This document shows, piece after piece, positions 23,676 to 33,217 of a stretch of 64,000 nt of DNA; within the stretch, counting starts at the first letter, position 1, and the number at the start of each line of letters is the position of its first letter. Source of the DNA: GCA-2794515 sp034436155 (lineage in GTDB: Bacteria > Chloroflexota > Anaerolineae > Aggregatilineales > Phototrophicaceae). Below the pieces are notes generated by a model that worked only from the letters and a program-made list of their open reading frames with translations, was not told the origin of the DNA and made no database searches. Location of the stretch: contig DAOTVP010000038.1 of assembly GCA_034436155.1 (NCBI GenBank), positions 17,215 through 81,214 on the forward strand, in the 5' to 3' direction. The position numbers were made by a program, and so were the translations under genes.

Positions 23676-24833
23676 TTAGGGTTGTTGCAATTCATAAATC
23701 CGCGTGTCGGGTTTGAATGCCGCCCATGCGAACCAGAAATGTGGCGCGGCGAGTTCCTGACGCAATTGTGCGCCTGCGAGTTCACCCTCTATTGCCGCCC
23801 CAAATACATTCCACACACTATTGGTTTGGTCATCCAAAATTTGCCCATCGGCATAACGGAATGTGTAGGTTACATCGTCTAGCGTGGCGCTGAATAACAT
23901 CGCCATGCCGACATCCCGTGAAGCATCTATGTTGCTATCATCCAGCGCACTGGTCGCGCCAGATTGCCAAAATGCCACCACAGGTTTACCACCTACACCA
24001 TCATTAATCACCCGCATGACCGATAACACCGTGAACGGATAGGCGATTGGCTCGCCACCAATCACACCCGCCAAAACGCGCTCGGTGGCGGGCAGGCGTG
24101 GATCTGGTGTGCCGAGAAATAAAAACGGTTGTGTGGTGCTATCGTAACCAAAATATGGATTTGACCCATAGCGATTTGTGCCGTAGCCACTTTCGCGAGT
24201 CAAGACTTCGCCTTCGGGATATTGCTCGACAAATGCGCCGAATCCGACCATCGCCGATGACAGCATGGTCAATGTTTCGCCTGCATATTGCCCGACAATG
24301 CCTTCGCCTGTGAATTGTTGCCACCATGTTTGAGATACATCATCCCACATCACCATATCGCTATTGCGGAGCAATCCCGATACGCCCAACCGAATGGTGA
24401 CATCCTCAATACGCCGTTCAAATACGATGCCACTATTACACAATGGGCAATAGGTGACGGCAATCGGCAAGCCATCGATTTCATCATTCACAATTTCGTG
24501 ACGGGTCATAATCGCCAACGGATAGGCGCGGGCGATGCCGTTATGCGCGAACACCAACACGGGCGATTGCGGTTGCAACCACGCCGATGCCGATTCGATG
24601 CTCTCGAAACTGGGGTTGTCAATCGGCGGGATGCCATCGGGTGGCGGACCGCCAGAGATAATTTCGCCGATAGGGACGGTGGTCTTACAAAAATCGGTCA
24701 ATGTCCAAAATTCGCTATAAGGGATGCGCGGTTTGGGGCAATCACCCTCATTTTGAGCGCGATTAGGGATGTTATTTAGCACGATAAACGCGCCTATTCC
24801 CAGAATACTCATCATCACCACAAAAAAACGCAT
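23676..24833 (-). CDS. DUF3179 domain protein, exported
   Basis: Protein of 385 residues with an N-terminal signal or anchor segment (FFVVMMSILGIGAFIVLNNI). The DUF3179 family is clear from SGGPPPDGIPPIDNPSF, ARAYPLAIMTRHEIVND, VAVTYCPLCNSGIVFERR (here PIAVTYCPLCNSG) and GVSGLLRNSDMVMWD, which includes a CPLC motif that may bind a metal. The function of the family is not known. A hairpin lies upstream and no operon partner is obvious; the small membrane protein gene at 24957 is on the same strand. Confidence 0.85.
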   Translation of the reverse strand: MRFFVVMMSILGIGAFIVLNNIPNRAQNEGDCPKPRIPYSEFWTLTDFCKTTVPIGEIISGGPPPDGIPPIDNPSFESIESASAWLQPQSPVLVFAHNGIARAYPLAIMTRHEIVNDEIDGLPIAVTYCPLCNSGIVFERRIEDVTIRLGVSGLLRNSDMVMWDDVSQTWWQQFTGEGIVGQYAGETLTMLSSAMVGFGAFVEQYPEGEVLTRESGYGTNRYGSNPYFGYDSTTQPFLFLGTPDPRLPATERVLAGVIGGEPIAYPFTVLSVMRVINDGVGGKPVVAFWQSGATSALDDSNIDASRDVGMAMLFSATLDDVTYTFRYADGQILDDQTNSVWNVFGAAIEGELAGAQLRQELAAPHFWFAWAAFKPDTRIYELQQP

Positions 24834-24857
24834 AGCTCATTATCCTCCAAAACCAAT

Positions 24858-24896
24858 ACAAAAGGCGTAGTGTGAACTATCAGACTACGCCTTTGT
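24858..24896. terminator. Terminator-like hairpin
   Basis: ACAAAAGGCGTAG and CTACGCCTTTGTA pair around a 14-base loop, between two minus-strand genes; probably ends the small membrane protein transcript. Confidence 0.7.
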
Positions 24897-24956
24897 ATTA
24901 TACCTTATCGGATATAGATGGTGTGTTGCCTAGACAACAAATTGAATGTGTTTAGA

Positions 24957-25196
24957 TTAATCAGGCCAGATTTTGGAATCGGCAAAGTGGTCGAGGATGG
25001 TCATGAAGATGAGCGCGATGGGGAAGGCTGTCCAGAAGAAATATTGCCAACCATATTGTTCTGGCGTGACTGGACCCGCATACTGATTGGGATTCACAGC
25101 AGGTAAGAACCAATACAAAATGACTAAGGTGACAAGAACGCTCAAAACAATCGAAATTGTCCACACCACAAGACGACGGATGGTTAATTCACTCAT
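24957..25196 (-). CDS. Small two-helix membrane protein
   Basis: Protein of 79 residues with two predicted membrane helices (VVWTISIVLSVLVTLVILYWFLP and YFFWTAFPIALIFMTILD). I do not recognise the family. The start chosen is MSELTIRR, because GGAG sits 8 bases upstream; the open frame continues to 25295 without support. It ends just before a hairpin terminator and is not obviously linked to the flanking genes. Confidence 0.65.
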   Translation of the reverse strand: MSELTIRRLVVWTISIVLSVLVTLVILYWFLPAVNPNQYAGPVTPEQYGWQYFFWTAFPIALIFMTILDHFADSKIWPD

Positions 25197-25351
25197 CGAA
25201 AAACTCCATTTATCCAACACTTTGTTAAAATCATCACAACTATATTGTAACGCGAAACTCCTGTAATGTGCAAGGTTGCCATTTTGTGTTATCATTCTCT
25301 AAAATTCGTGTGCAGTTTTCGTTAAAGGGCTGAATTTGTAGGAGTAATAAC

Positions 25352-26545
25352 GTGCCAGATTTATTTTATAAAGCAAAGACGTTCACCGAAGCAAAAGATG
25401 CGATGGAGGTAGGGATTTACCCCTATTTTCGCGCTTTGAGTGATACCGAAGGGACAACAGCCCACTTTGAAGGCAAAGAAGTGGTGATGATTGGGTCGAA
25501 TAATTATTTGGGGCTGACGACAGACCCGCGTGTTCGTGAAGCGGCGGCGGAGGGCATTCGCCGTTTTGGGACGAGTGTTACGGGGTCGCGGTTTTTGAAT
25601 GGGACGCTCGAATTGCACCTCGAACTCGACCGCCGATTGGCGAAATTTGTCGGTAAAGAGGCGGCGTTGGTCTTTTCTACGGGGTATCAGACCAATTTGG
25701 GCGTGATCTCCGCGCTGGTTGGCAAAGGCGATTATGTCATTATTGATAAAGATGCCCATGCCTGTATTGTGGATGGGTGTCGTTTATCGTTTGGCGAGAT
25801 GAAGCGTTTCCGTCATGATGATATGACCAACCTCGAAAAAATCCTCGCCGAATTGCCCGAAGAAGCGGGTAAATTGGTGGTGGTGGATGGCGTGTATAGC
25901 ATGGGGGGAGATGTCGCCCGCTTGCCCGAAATTGTCGCTATCTGTAAAAAATATGGCGCACGGATTTTGGTGGACGATGCACATGGCATCGGCGTGACGG
26001 GGCGTGGACGTGGCACAGCGGCACACTTCAACCTCACTGATGAAGTCGACCTCATCATGGGGACATTCAGCAAGAGTTTTGCCTCGATTGGTGGATTCAT
26101 CGCAGGGAGCGAAGAAGTGGTGCATTATATCCAGCATCGCGCCCGCACGATGATTTTTTCGGCGGCGTTGCCCGCGCCCAATGTGATGGCAGTTATGGCG
26201 GCGCTCGATATTATCGAAAATGAGCCTGAACGGGTCGATAAAGTCTGGGAAAATGCCGAGTACATGCGGAATGGTTTGAAAAAATTAGGCTATAACACCG
26301 GTCCCAGTAATTCGGCGATTGTGCCTGTCATGATTGGTGATGATTATCGCACCGCGCTGGCATGGCACGCGCTCATTCACGAAGGCGCATATACCAACCC
26401 CGTGATTCCGCCTGCCGTGCTACCGAATCATAGCCTGCTCCGCACCAGTTACATGTCTACCCACAAAAAAGAACATTTAGACCGTGCGTTGAATGCGTTT
26501 GCGATTGTGGGCGATAGGCTCGATTTGATTAAAAACGGGGCGTAA
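25352..26545 (+). CDS. Alpha-oxoamine synthase, serine palmitoyltransferase-like
   Basis: PLP enzyme of 397 residues that condenses an amino acid with an acyl-CoA. The internal-aldimine Lys is in GTFSKSFASIGGFIAG; Asp and His for PLP are in VDDAHGIG and DAHACIVDG; NYLGL and TGSRFLNGTLELHLELD are family signatures. The combination SRFLNGT and FSKSFASxGGF resembles bacterial serine palmitoyltransferases more than glycine C-acetyltransferase (Kbl) or BioF, so a sphingolipid-like product is inferred. GTG start with AGGAG upstream. It stands alone; no acyl-carrier or ketosphinganine reductase gene is adjacent. KBL/BioF activity remains the alternative. Confidence 0.8.
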   Translation: MPDLFYKAKTFTEAKDAMEVGIYPYFRALSDTEGTTAHFEGKEVVMIGSNNYLGLTTDPRVREAAAEGIRRFGTSVTGSRFLNGTLELHLELDRRLAKFVGKEAALVFSTGYQTNLGVISALVGKGDYVIIDKDAHACIVDGCRLSFGEMKRFRHDDMTNLEKILAELPEEAGKLVVVDGVYSMGGDVARLPEIVAICKKYGARILVDDAHGIGVTGRGRGTAAHFNLTDEVDLIMGTFSKSFASIGGFIAGSEEVVHYIQHRARTMIFSAALPAPNVMAVMAALDIIENEPERVDKVWENAEYMRNGLKKLGYNTGPSNSAIVPVMIGDDYRTALAWHALIHEGAYTNPVIPPAVLPNHSLLRTSYMSTHKKEHLDRALNAFAIVGDRLDLIKNGA

Positions 26546-26560
26546 TTTTGAGGATAACAT

Positions 26561-26595
26561 GGGCGGATAGACGGTTATGCCTAATCCGCCCGTAC
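26561..26595 (-). repeat. REP-like hairpin, copy 6
   Basis: Minus-strand reading: GTAC tag, GGGCGGAT, inner TAGGCATAACCGTCT, ATCCGCCC. Confidence 0.8.
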
Positions 26596-26609
26596 CAAGT
26601 TATGGACTC

Positions 26610-26650
26610 GTAGGGGTGGATGAGCGCCGTAAGGCGCGTATATCCACCCT
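26610..26650 (+). repeat. REP-like hairpin, copy 7
   Basis: GTAG tag, GGGTGGAT, inner GAGCGCCGTAAGGCGCGTAT, ATCCACCC. The C-to-T change in the left arm is matched by G-to-A in the right arm. Confidence 0.85.
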
Positions 26651-26683
26651 ATTTTTATCCCATTTTAGTGATAAGTTACATCA

Positions 26684-29600
26684 TTAATCGCCTGCAGGTT
26701 GTGGCACAGGTGTGCCGATAGGACTACGGCGAATCGATAAAATTTTGTGTAACGGATGCAAGATGCTGAACATCACAGGGGTGACGATGAGCGTCAGCAA
26801 CGTGCTACTAATCACGCCACCAATCACCACGATGCCCAATTCTGCCGCGATAATCGCGCCATCCGATAACCCAACTGCCAACGGTGTCAGACCGATGATG
26901 GTGGTCAGTGAGGTCATCAAAATCGGACGCAGACGACGACCGCCTGCCTCGACAAGGGCTTCTTTGAGGGGCATGTTGCGTTCCGTGAGGTTGGCACGCA
27001 CGCGGTCAATCAACACCACCGCGTTAGAAATCACCAAACCGAACAGCATGAGCATACCTGTCAGCGCGGGGATACCCAATACGCGGTCGGCGAGGGTCAG
27101 ACCAATCGCCGCGCCAACGGGGGCAACGACAATCGCAAAGATAATCGCCAACCAATAGGTGAATGATTGTACGCTGAGGATGAGCAACACGACCATAATC
27201 ATAATGGCAATACCCATCGCCGCGAACAAACTCACAAAACCTTGTGTTTGGAGTTCGCTTTGGAAGCCTCGACTCACGCTGATATTCGGGTTATTTTGGA
27301 TTTCGGGCAAAGCTCTGACGGCTTCGACCGCTTTGGTTTGCACACCGATGGTGTCTTCTGTTTCTAAATCACCACTATACGAGAAGGCAGTTTGTTGATT
27401 CACACGGATGAAGGTTGACGATGCGCCGTTGCCGTTGGAGGGGTCTACAAAATTGCTCGTCACATTGGCGATACCTTCAATGCCGTTCATCGTTTCGATG
27501 ATGAGTGGGTTAAGTTTGGCTAAATCTTCCGCGGGTCCCGATACGACCAACGACAATCCACCAAATCCGCCCCCTGTCGAGAGAGATCCCGCCGTGACGG
27601 TGACATGCTCTGCACCACCAAAAATACGTTCTGCATTGGCGCGGATGTCATCCAGATAAACATCGGCTTCACCCGGTTGCAAATCGAGCAAAATGGTGAT
27701 GCTGGCTTGATTTTCATTCACACTATTCCCACCGATGAGCGCCGCAAATCCAGACCCGCCACCGACCGTCACTTGGACATTTTTCACCACTTCGCGGGGC
27801 AACGGACTTTGTGTATTGAGATATTCTTCAAATTCCGTCACCAAGCGATTGGTCTCTAAAATTTTGACCGATGTATCGAGTTCGACATCAACCGCAATTT
27901 GTTGTTCGCCAAAATCGGGGATGAAGGCGAATGGACGTTGGCTAAACAAATAGCCCGCGAAGCCAATCGAGAATACTGCGAAGGCGATGATTGCCAATTT
28001 GCTACCCGCCCCACTTAAAGCCCATTTGAGGACGGGCAGATAGAATTTTGCCAACCAAAACGGACGGTCTTCGTTGGGCGTGTCGTTGGGTCCGATGAGG
28101 AAAAATGCCAATGTTGGGATGACGGTAATCGCCACCACGAAAGACCCAATCAGCGAGTACGTTACGGCTAACCCGAAGGGCATGAAGAACGCGCCGATGA
28201 TACCGCCTGTCAAGCCAAGTGGCAAGAATACCACCAGAGCGATGAGGGTGGCTGTAAAAATCGCCGCCGAGACTTCGCGTGTGCCTTGAATGATGACTTG
28301 TTTTTTATCGCCACCTTGTTTGAGTTGATTGAAGATATTTTCGAGTACCACAATCGAGTCATCGACCACACGACCCACAGCGACCGCTAAGCCCGATAGC
28401 GTCATGATGTTGAGCGTCAGTTGGGCGGGGAATAAGTTCAAAATAAATTTGAACAATCCTTGCAATGCGCCTTCGTTTTCGGCGAGTGGCAATACCACCT
28501 CGCGTAATGCAGGGGATATCCAACGCATACCGATGAGCGCAATCATGATCGAAAGTGGGATGCTCACGGCGATAACCAGGGTTGTACGCCACGATGGTTT
28601 GGGGAGTGTCCCACCAGAGAAGGCGATGAATAAGCCTGCGAAGAACCCAAGAATTGTCAAGACGCGCAGAATGGGGTCGGCGTTATGGAAGGCTTGCACC
28701 CAGTCATTGCCCGCATCGGCTAAACCGATATATAACAAGCCGATGAAAAGCACGGCTGAGGCAATTGTGAGCATAATCCCGACAATCCTACGCCCCTTCA
28801 TGCTCCAATCATCGCCACCCAAGAAAATCAGGATGATGATGATGGCGAATAACGCGCCAAAAATACCATCGCGTGCCACACCGTTGATCGAATCTTCCAC
28901 GATAGTAGATTGTTCAAACACGATACTGGTGCTGATGTTGGGGTTGGCTTCGTCTAGTTGACGCATAATGGCATCGACTTCTTTGAACGTAGAGACGGTA
29001 TTGGCTTCCCCCGTTTTCGAGACAGTCACGAATAGGCTAGGATTGCCACTGGTGCGGGTGATTTGGGTATTGGGGATGAATTCCACCTGTGTGGCACGCG
29101 CTTGAACTTCTTCTGGGAGCAATGCCAACAAATTGGCGGGTAAATCGCGCACGGCACGCGCAATCAGACCATCAAAAGCGGTGGGATCTTTCTCCAAGAC
29201 GAATTCAAACGCCGCTTGTGGCATATTGCCAAGCGCCGCTTGGGCTAAGTTTGCGCCTTGTGCGCTCCCATAAAAGCTGTTGATGAGGTCGCTGGCGTTG
29301 CTAATCGGCAAACGACCACACGAGGCGCTCAGTTCCACCGTTGTCGGGAAGATGAGGTTATCGGCAGATGCCAATGGGATGCCACAGAAATTGGCGAAGG
29401 TTTCCCATTCAGGATTGAGGTCGGGACCTTTTTCGATATTGCTGGTCACAACGGGGGGCATATTCGCCGTTGCGATGGTGATGATGTCATCGGTTGCATC
29501 GGCATCGTAGACTGCGCTGAAGGCTTCATCTTCGCGGATGGCTTCGAGCGTGGCGGGATCGAATTCTTCTAAAATGCCCCGATTGATGGTTGCGTAAAAA

Positions 29601-31594
29601 TCAGCCTCTTCGGTCGCCCAATAGCGCACCAATTCGGGCGCGATGCCATTGAACAAACGACGGGCATATTCGGGATAGGCTTCGTTAATAGTGTCGTAAA
29701 TTTGATTCAACACCGCAGAGGCGCTACCATCACCCAAACGAAGCACATCCGCACCATTTACCAGTGGTGTGGTGCTAAATTGCGGTTGCGCCGTCAGGGT
29801 TGCCCATGAATTGGGTAGGGCAGGCACAGATTGGAGCGCGATGGCATCGGCAACCGCCTGAATTGCTTTTACGTCATCTGATAACGCTTGTAACGCCACC
29901 AAATTCATCCGCGCAAAGAAATCGGGTTGCTTATCGAGGATGTAATTGGCGACATTGACATCAATGGTCGCTAAAACAGGCGCGAGAAAGCCCGCCGCTT
30001 CGGGAATATCCAACGCCAAATTAATCACTTCTGGAAAGCCCCCCCCTGGTAAATTGGGATTGAGCAAATCGGCGGCGTTATTCAGGGTGATTGTGCCACC
30101 CGCTTGGGCGCTGAATTGCGAGGCTAATAAGCGCCACATAGGGGGTAGGGCAGGCGCATCGGGATCGGCGAATGGATTTTCGAGCGCAGGCGTTTCGGTG
30201 GCTGGGGTGACAATCTCATCGGTGGGGATGATGATTTCGCCCGTACTCGACACGCTATACACCACCAACGGCAAATCGGCAAAGCTGAACGAAATCAGTT
30301 GCGGATAGGGGATGCGCCACTGGCTGGGCAATGGCACGGGGGCGGGTGTTGCGCTTTCGCCTGTCAGGGTTTCTGCCAGTTGTAACGCCGCTAACCCCTC
30401 TTGGGCAAAGGCATCCACGACTGTGCCATTGGCGATGAGCAAATCTCGAATATCGGCAGGGAGCGCAACCAGTTGTTCGCCTGTGAAATAAGTTGCCATG
30501 CTAGGGGCAATTTCTAACATGCGTTGCACATCATCCAACGTCAAATCATCGGTTTGGTTGAGTGAACTGACAATGCGCCCATTGCTATAAAAATTATTGA
30601 TGACACCCGCGATAGATGTTGTGAGGGTGGCGCTTTCTAAAATATCATCGGCGGTGCTGAAACGGGTTTCCGTTCCGTCTACAGTTAAACGCCAGCTATC
30701 GGGTAAGGCGGGGGCGGTGGTTGGGATGATGATGACGCTTTCGGTAGCGAGCGATGCTGCGGTTTCGGCGTTCAATTCGCCCAATCCAAGCCGTTCAGAG
30801 ACGACCGCCCATACTTTGGGCGAGAGGCGCAATAACAAACTTTCTGGATTGGCACTGGCAACAGGGGCAGGGGTGGCTTGTGCCTCCATACCATTGGTTT
30901 CTTCGGGCAAATCTTGCCCCCCGCTCACTGAGACATTACCAACCGTTTCTAAACCGCCAATTTGTGGCACAATCTCTTTGTTGACCAACAATTCGAGCGC
31001 ATTTTTGGCATCGGTGCTTTGGTCAACACGCCCCGCCAGATAAATCACGGCTTGGCGGATAGCATCTTCACTCAGGGTTGCCCAGACATCGGGTGTGAGT
31101 TGAAATAAGAAATTGCTATCGGCTTGGGCGAGATACAACACGACTTCGGGCGATAATTCCGCTAATAATTGTGACGAAAATGCCAGTGGATTTTCACCCG
31201 CGGGGGCTTGTAACACGCGCTTGGGCAACCATACACGGTCGATTGCGGCGAGGATGTCGGCGCGTAAGGCTTCCTGATCTTGACCAAAATCGTTGGCAGC
31301 GGTGATGAATGCCCCTGGTACCGTGCTGGTTGTCGATTCCAGATTGATGATTTCTGGAATTTTGACCAGTTCTGCTTCGATACGTTTTGTGAGGATTTCC
31401 ATGACCTCTTCGCTGGTCATGCCGTTGGCTTGTGCCAAAATAAAGGTTTGCGGAAATTCGATGGGTGGTAATAATTCTTGTTTTTGTGTGACTGCCGCTT
31501 GCACACCCAACACCATCAAAACGATGACGAACATCAGGGTTAGGTAACGCAAACGAAGCGCGAGTGCTGTGATACTACCAAAAAATGCTTTCAT
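26684..31594 (-). CDS. Very long RND-family permease with a repeated insertion
   Basis: Protein of 1636 residues, against about 1050 for AcrB-type permeases. N-terminal TM1 and a start of the porter domain (PPIEFPQTFILAQANGMTSEEV) look normal. From roughly residue 120 to 840 there is an insertion made of modules of about 110-130 residues, each with LPxSW, a (N/A)ADLL-like segment and helical LxPxVW stretches. The core then resumes (NPSLFVTVSKTGEANTV), with extra membrane helices (FIGLLYIGLADAG) before the usual TM4 motif VGRVVDDSIVVLENIF, which holds the proton-relay Asp pair, and a complete second half. No periplasmic adaptor or TolC gene is nearby, fitting a cell without a typical outer membrane. 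Cargo unknown. Confidence 0.85.
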   Translation of the reverse strand: MKAFFGSITALALRLRYLTLMFVIVLMVLGVQAAVTQKQELLPPIEFPQTFILAQANGMTSEEVMEILTKRIEAELVKIPEIINLESTTSTVPGAFITAANDFGQDQEALRADILAAIDRVWLPKRVLQAPAGENPLAFSSQLLAELSPEVVLYLAQADSNFLFQLTPDVWATLSEDAIRQAVIYLAGRVDQSTDAKNALELLVNKEIVPQIGGLETVGNVSVSGGQDLPEETNGMEAQATPAPVASANPESLLLRLSPKVWAVVSERLGLGELNAETAASLATESVIIIPTTAPALPDSWRLTVDGTETRFSTADDILESATLTTSIAGVINNFYSNGRIVSSLNQTDDLTLDDVQRMLEIAPSMATYFTGEQLVALPADIRDLLIANGTVVDAFAQEGLAALQLAETLTGESATPAPVPLPSQWRIPYPQLISFSFADLPLVVYSVSSTGEIIIPTDEIVTPATETPALENPFADPDAPALPPMWRLLASQFSAQAGGTITLNNAADLLNPNLPGGGFPEVINLALDIPEAAGFLAPVLATIDVNVANYILDKQPDFFARMNLVALQALSDDVKAIQAVADAIALQSVPALPNSWATLTAQPQFSTTPLVNGADVLRLGDGSASAVLNQIYDTINEAYPEYARRLFNGIAPELVRYWATEEADFYATINRGILEEFDPATLEAIREDEAFSAVYDADATDDIITIATANMPPVVTSNIEKGPDLNPEWETFANFCGIPLASADNLIFPTTVELSASCGRLPISNASDLINSFYGSAQGANLAQAALGNMPQAAFEFVLEKDPTAFDGLIARAVRDLPANLLALLPEEVQARATQVEFIPNTQITRTSGNPSLFVTVSKTGEANTVSTFKEVDAIMRQLDEANPNISTSIVFEQSTIVEDSINGVARDGIFGALFAIIIILIFLGGDDWSMKGRRIVGIMLTIASAVLFIGLLYIGLADAGNDWVQAFHNADPILRVLTILGFFAGLFIAFSGGTLPKPSWRTTLVIAVSIPLSIMIALIGMRWISPALREVVLPLAENEGALQGLFKFILNLFPAQLTLNIMTLSGLAVAVGRVVDDSIVVLENIFNQLKQGGDKKQVIIQGTREVSAAIFTATLIALVVFLPLGLTGGIIGAFFMPFGLAVTYSLIGSFVVAITVIPTLAFFLIGPNDTPNEDRPFWLAKFYLPVLKWALSGAGSKLAIIAFAVFSIGFAGYLFSQRPFAFIPDFGEQQIAVDVELDTSVKILETNRLVTEFEEYLNTQSPLPREVVKNVQVTVGGGSGFAALIGGNSVNENQASITILLDLQPGEADVYLDDIRANAERIFGGAEHVTVTAGSLSTGGGFGGLSLVVSGPAEDLAKLNPLIIETMNGIEGIANVTSNFVDPSNGNGASSTFIRVNQQTAFSYSGDLETEDTIGVQTKAVEAVRALPEIQNNPNISVSRGFQSELQTQGFVSLFAAMGIAIMIMVVLLILSVQSFTYWLAIIFAIVVAPVGAAIGLTLADRVLGIPALTGMLMLFGLVISNAVVLIDRVRANLTERNMPLKEALVEAGGRRLRPILMTSLTTIIGLTPLAVGLSDGAIIAAELGIVVIGGVISSTLLTLIVTPVMFSILHPLHKILSIRRSPIGTPVPQPAGD

Positions 31595-31638
31595 GTGAGG
31601 CGTAGCTCCAAGATTGATATGTGGTTAACAACGTTTAC

Positions 31639-31669
31639 ATTATACGCCTGTTATATAGGGGGGTGTCAA
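31639..31669 (-). promoter_or_regulatory. Promoter of the RND permease
   Basis: Minus-strand TTGACA and TATAAT, both perfect consensus, 19 bases apart, 45 bases before the start codon. Confidence 0.55.
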
Positions 31670-31790
31670 TGAGGTTTGTTAAATTTTTCTCAAACGCTAA
31701 TTAAATTTTTTGAAATGATGTCATTTTGAATGAAATCGGGTATTTATGAAAATGGTGTTATGCAGATATATGTGTCAAAATGCGTATGAC

Positions 31791-31823
31791 GGGACGATTA
31801 GCCCGCAGGGCGTATATCGTCCC
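31791..31823 (+). repeat. REP-like hairpin, copy 8
   Basis: GGGACGAT, inner TAGCCCGCAGGGCGTAT, ATCGTCCC. Confidence 0.85.
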
Positions 31824-31848
31824 ATAACTAACAAACAGATTTATGTCT

Positions 31849-31872
31849 GTACGGACGTGCTTCTGCACGTCC
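31849..31872 (+). repeat. REP-like hairpin, short variant 3
   Basis: GTAC tag, GGACGTGCTTCTGCACGTCC. The stem has GTGC/GCAC in place of GCGC/GCGC of the other copies, so pairing is kept. Confidence 0.8.
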
Positions 31873-31904
31873 TCACTTCTGCGCGTTGCCAAATCAATAT
31901 TTAT

Positions 31905-32972
31905 CTACCGATACGGCGCACTATGATACACCCATACGGCGGGACCGTAGTCTTCAACATTCAACGAGACAAACGATTCGTATTCTTCTGCCACCCACCG
32001 ATACAACCAGTGGGCATCGGTAATAGACAAATTGACACAACCATGACTACGGCGAAATCCGAAACCATCGTGCCAATATGCCCCGTGTAAGGCGCGTCCT
32101 TGATCAAAATACATCGTCCAAGGGACTTCTTCGATGTGGTAATAATCATCACCGACCACGCCACCCGTCATATCATCGCGTGTTTTGCGGAAATAAATAT
32201 GATACATGCCTTCGCGGGTTTGCCATTGTGGGAGACCACTGGCGATGAGTGTGGCGAAAATCGGTTTGGTGTCTTCGTATACGATCAGCACTTGCTCGAA
32301 CAGATCAATGCTAATCCACCGCTCGGTGTCAATTTCGGCGGGACGGTCGAGTGGGGCGACCTTGCCGACATGCCGTTGGTCAATCCATTTATCTACGCCA
32401 ATCTGATACCATTCCCAACCATCCACCATGACCGATGAAAAAATGTGGAGAAGGGTATAACGGCGGATTAATCCATTTGATTCGGCAGGCGATCCACCCG
32501 GTTCTTTGCTCGGATACACATTATTCAGCGACCATGCGACTGGATATTTGGGGAATTCCCCCTTCAGAAAGATGCCCGTAAATGCCGATACAACCGCATT
32601 AGAATCTTGAAGGATGTCTTGACGCACCCATTCATTATTGTTGATTCGCACCCAGCCATCGCGGACTTCGAGGGCAGTGACGAAGTTAAAGCCCGCCTCT
32701 TGCATCCGCACGAAGTTGCCATTAGGGGCATCAAAGACTTCCATTCGCCCATTGACGCGCATATAACGGCGGTCATTGAGCAGGTTATAATCGACTGGAA
32801 GACGTTCAAAGAGCGGTGGGGCATAGGCTAAAATTTCATCGGCAGATAAACCGTAGGCTTGTGATGATGAACAGCCGTCCAGACAATCTTGTGTATGTGC
32901 CGATGACAACGATGCGAGCGCCAAACTGGTGATGAGCAAGATAAAACAGGTGAATAGGCGTATTTTCGGCAT
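31905..32972 (-). CDS. L,D-transpeptidase (YkuD) with SH3-like region
   Basis: Exported protein of 355 residues. The signal peptide (LFTCFILLITSLALASLSSA) is followed by an SH3-like part (MRVNGRMEVFDAPNGNFVRM to NNEWVRQDIL) and a YkuD catalytic domain with the motif HDGFGFRRSHGCVNLS, in which the Cys and preceding His are the active residues. Such enzymes make 3-3 peptidoglycan cross-links or attach proteins to the wall. Its presence implies a peptidoglycan layer. It is divergent from the SH3 protein gene at 33218, which may act at the same envelope site. Confidence 0.88.
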   Translation of the reverse strand: MPKIRLFTCFILLITSLALASLSSAHTQDCLDGCSSSQAYGLSADEILAYAPPLFERLPVDYNLLNDRRYMRVNGRMEVFDAPNGNFVRMQEAGFNFVTALEVRDGWVRINNNEWVRQDILQDSNAVVSAFTGIFLKGEFPKYPVAWSLNNVYPSKEPGGSPAESNGLIRRYTLLHIFSSVMVDGWEWYQIGVDKWIDQRHVGKVAPLDRPAEIDTERWISIDLFEQVLIVYEDTKPIFATLIASGLPQWQTREGMYHIYFRKTRDDMTGGVVGDDYYHIEEVPWTMYFDQGRALHGAYWHDGFGFRRSHGCVNLSITDAHWLYRWVAEEYESFVSLNVEDYGPAVWVYHSAPYR

Positions 32973-33138
32973 GGCATATATTCCTTAGTCAGTTATTTTT
33001 GGGCAATACCATATAGGTATATTGGGTTATTGGTAATTCACTTGTTTTTAGGTTAACATCAAACCACCGTGCATGACAACCACGTTCACCCTACGCAAGC
33101 CTAACGGTTGGTCAATTGTACGAATTTGATAATTTGAA

Positions 33139-33166
33139 TTGCCGTATTTTGAATTTGGGCTATACT
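33139..33166 (+). promoter_or_regulatory. Possible promoter of the SH3-repeat protein
   Basis: TTGCCG and TATACT, 16 bases apart, 51 bases before the ATG at 33218. Confidence 0.4.
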
Positions 33167-33217
33167 TAACACTTAATCGGCGTTTTTGTATGCGTGTACC
33201 TCAGCAGGAGGAAAGAA

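Larger units (their letters stand above)
31595..31904. other. Intergenic region of 310 bases
   Basis: Contains the RND gene promoter, an AT-rich stretch (31670-31770) and two REP-like hairpins. I see no gene; the open frame at 31746 on the plus strand crosses the hairpins and the transpeptidase gene antisense and has no family signature. Confidence 0.6.

Noticed and set aside
24858..24896. REP-like hairpin
   Set aside because: It lacks the GTA tag and the TTAGC core; it looks like an ordinary terminator.
28329..28961. Open frame of 210 codons antisense to the RND permease
   Set aside because: Low-complexity Ser/Thr/Pro-rich translation typical of a shadow of membrane-protein codons.
31746..32090. 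Possible small gene before the L,D-transpeptidase
   Set aside because: It runs through two REP-like hairpins and into the transpeptidase antisense; no ribosome-binding site or homology signal.
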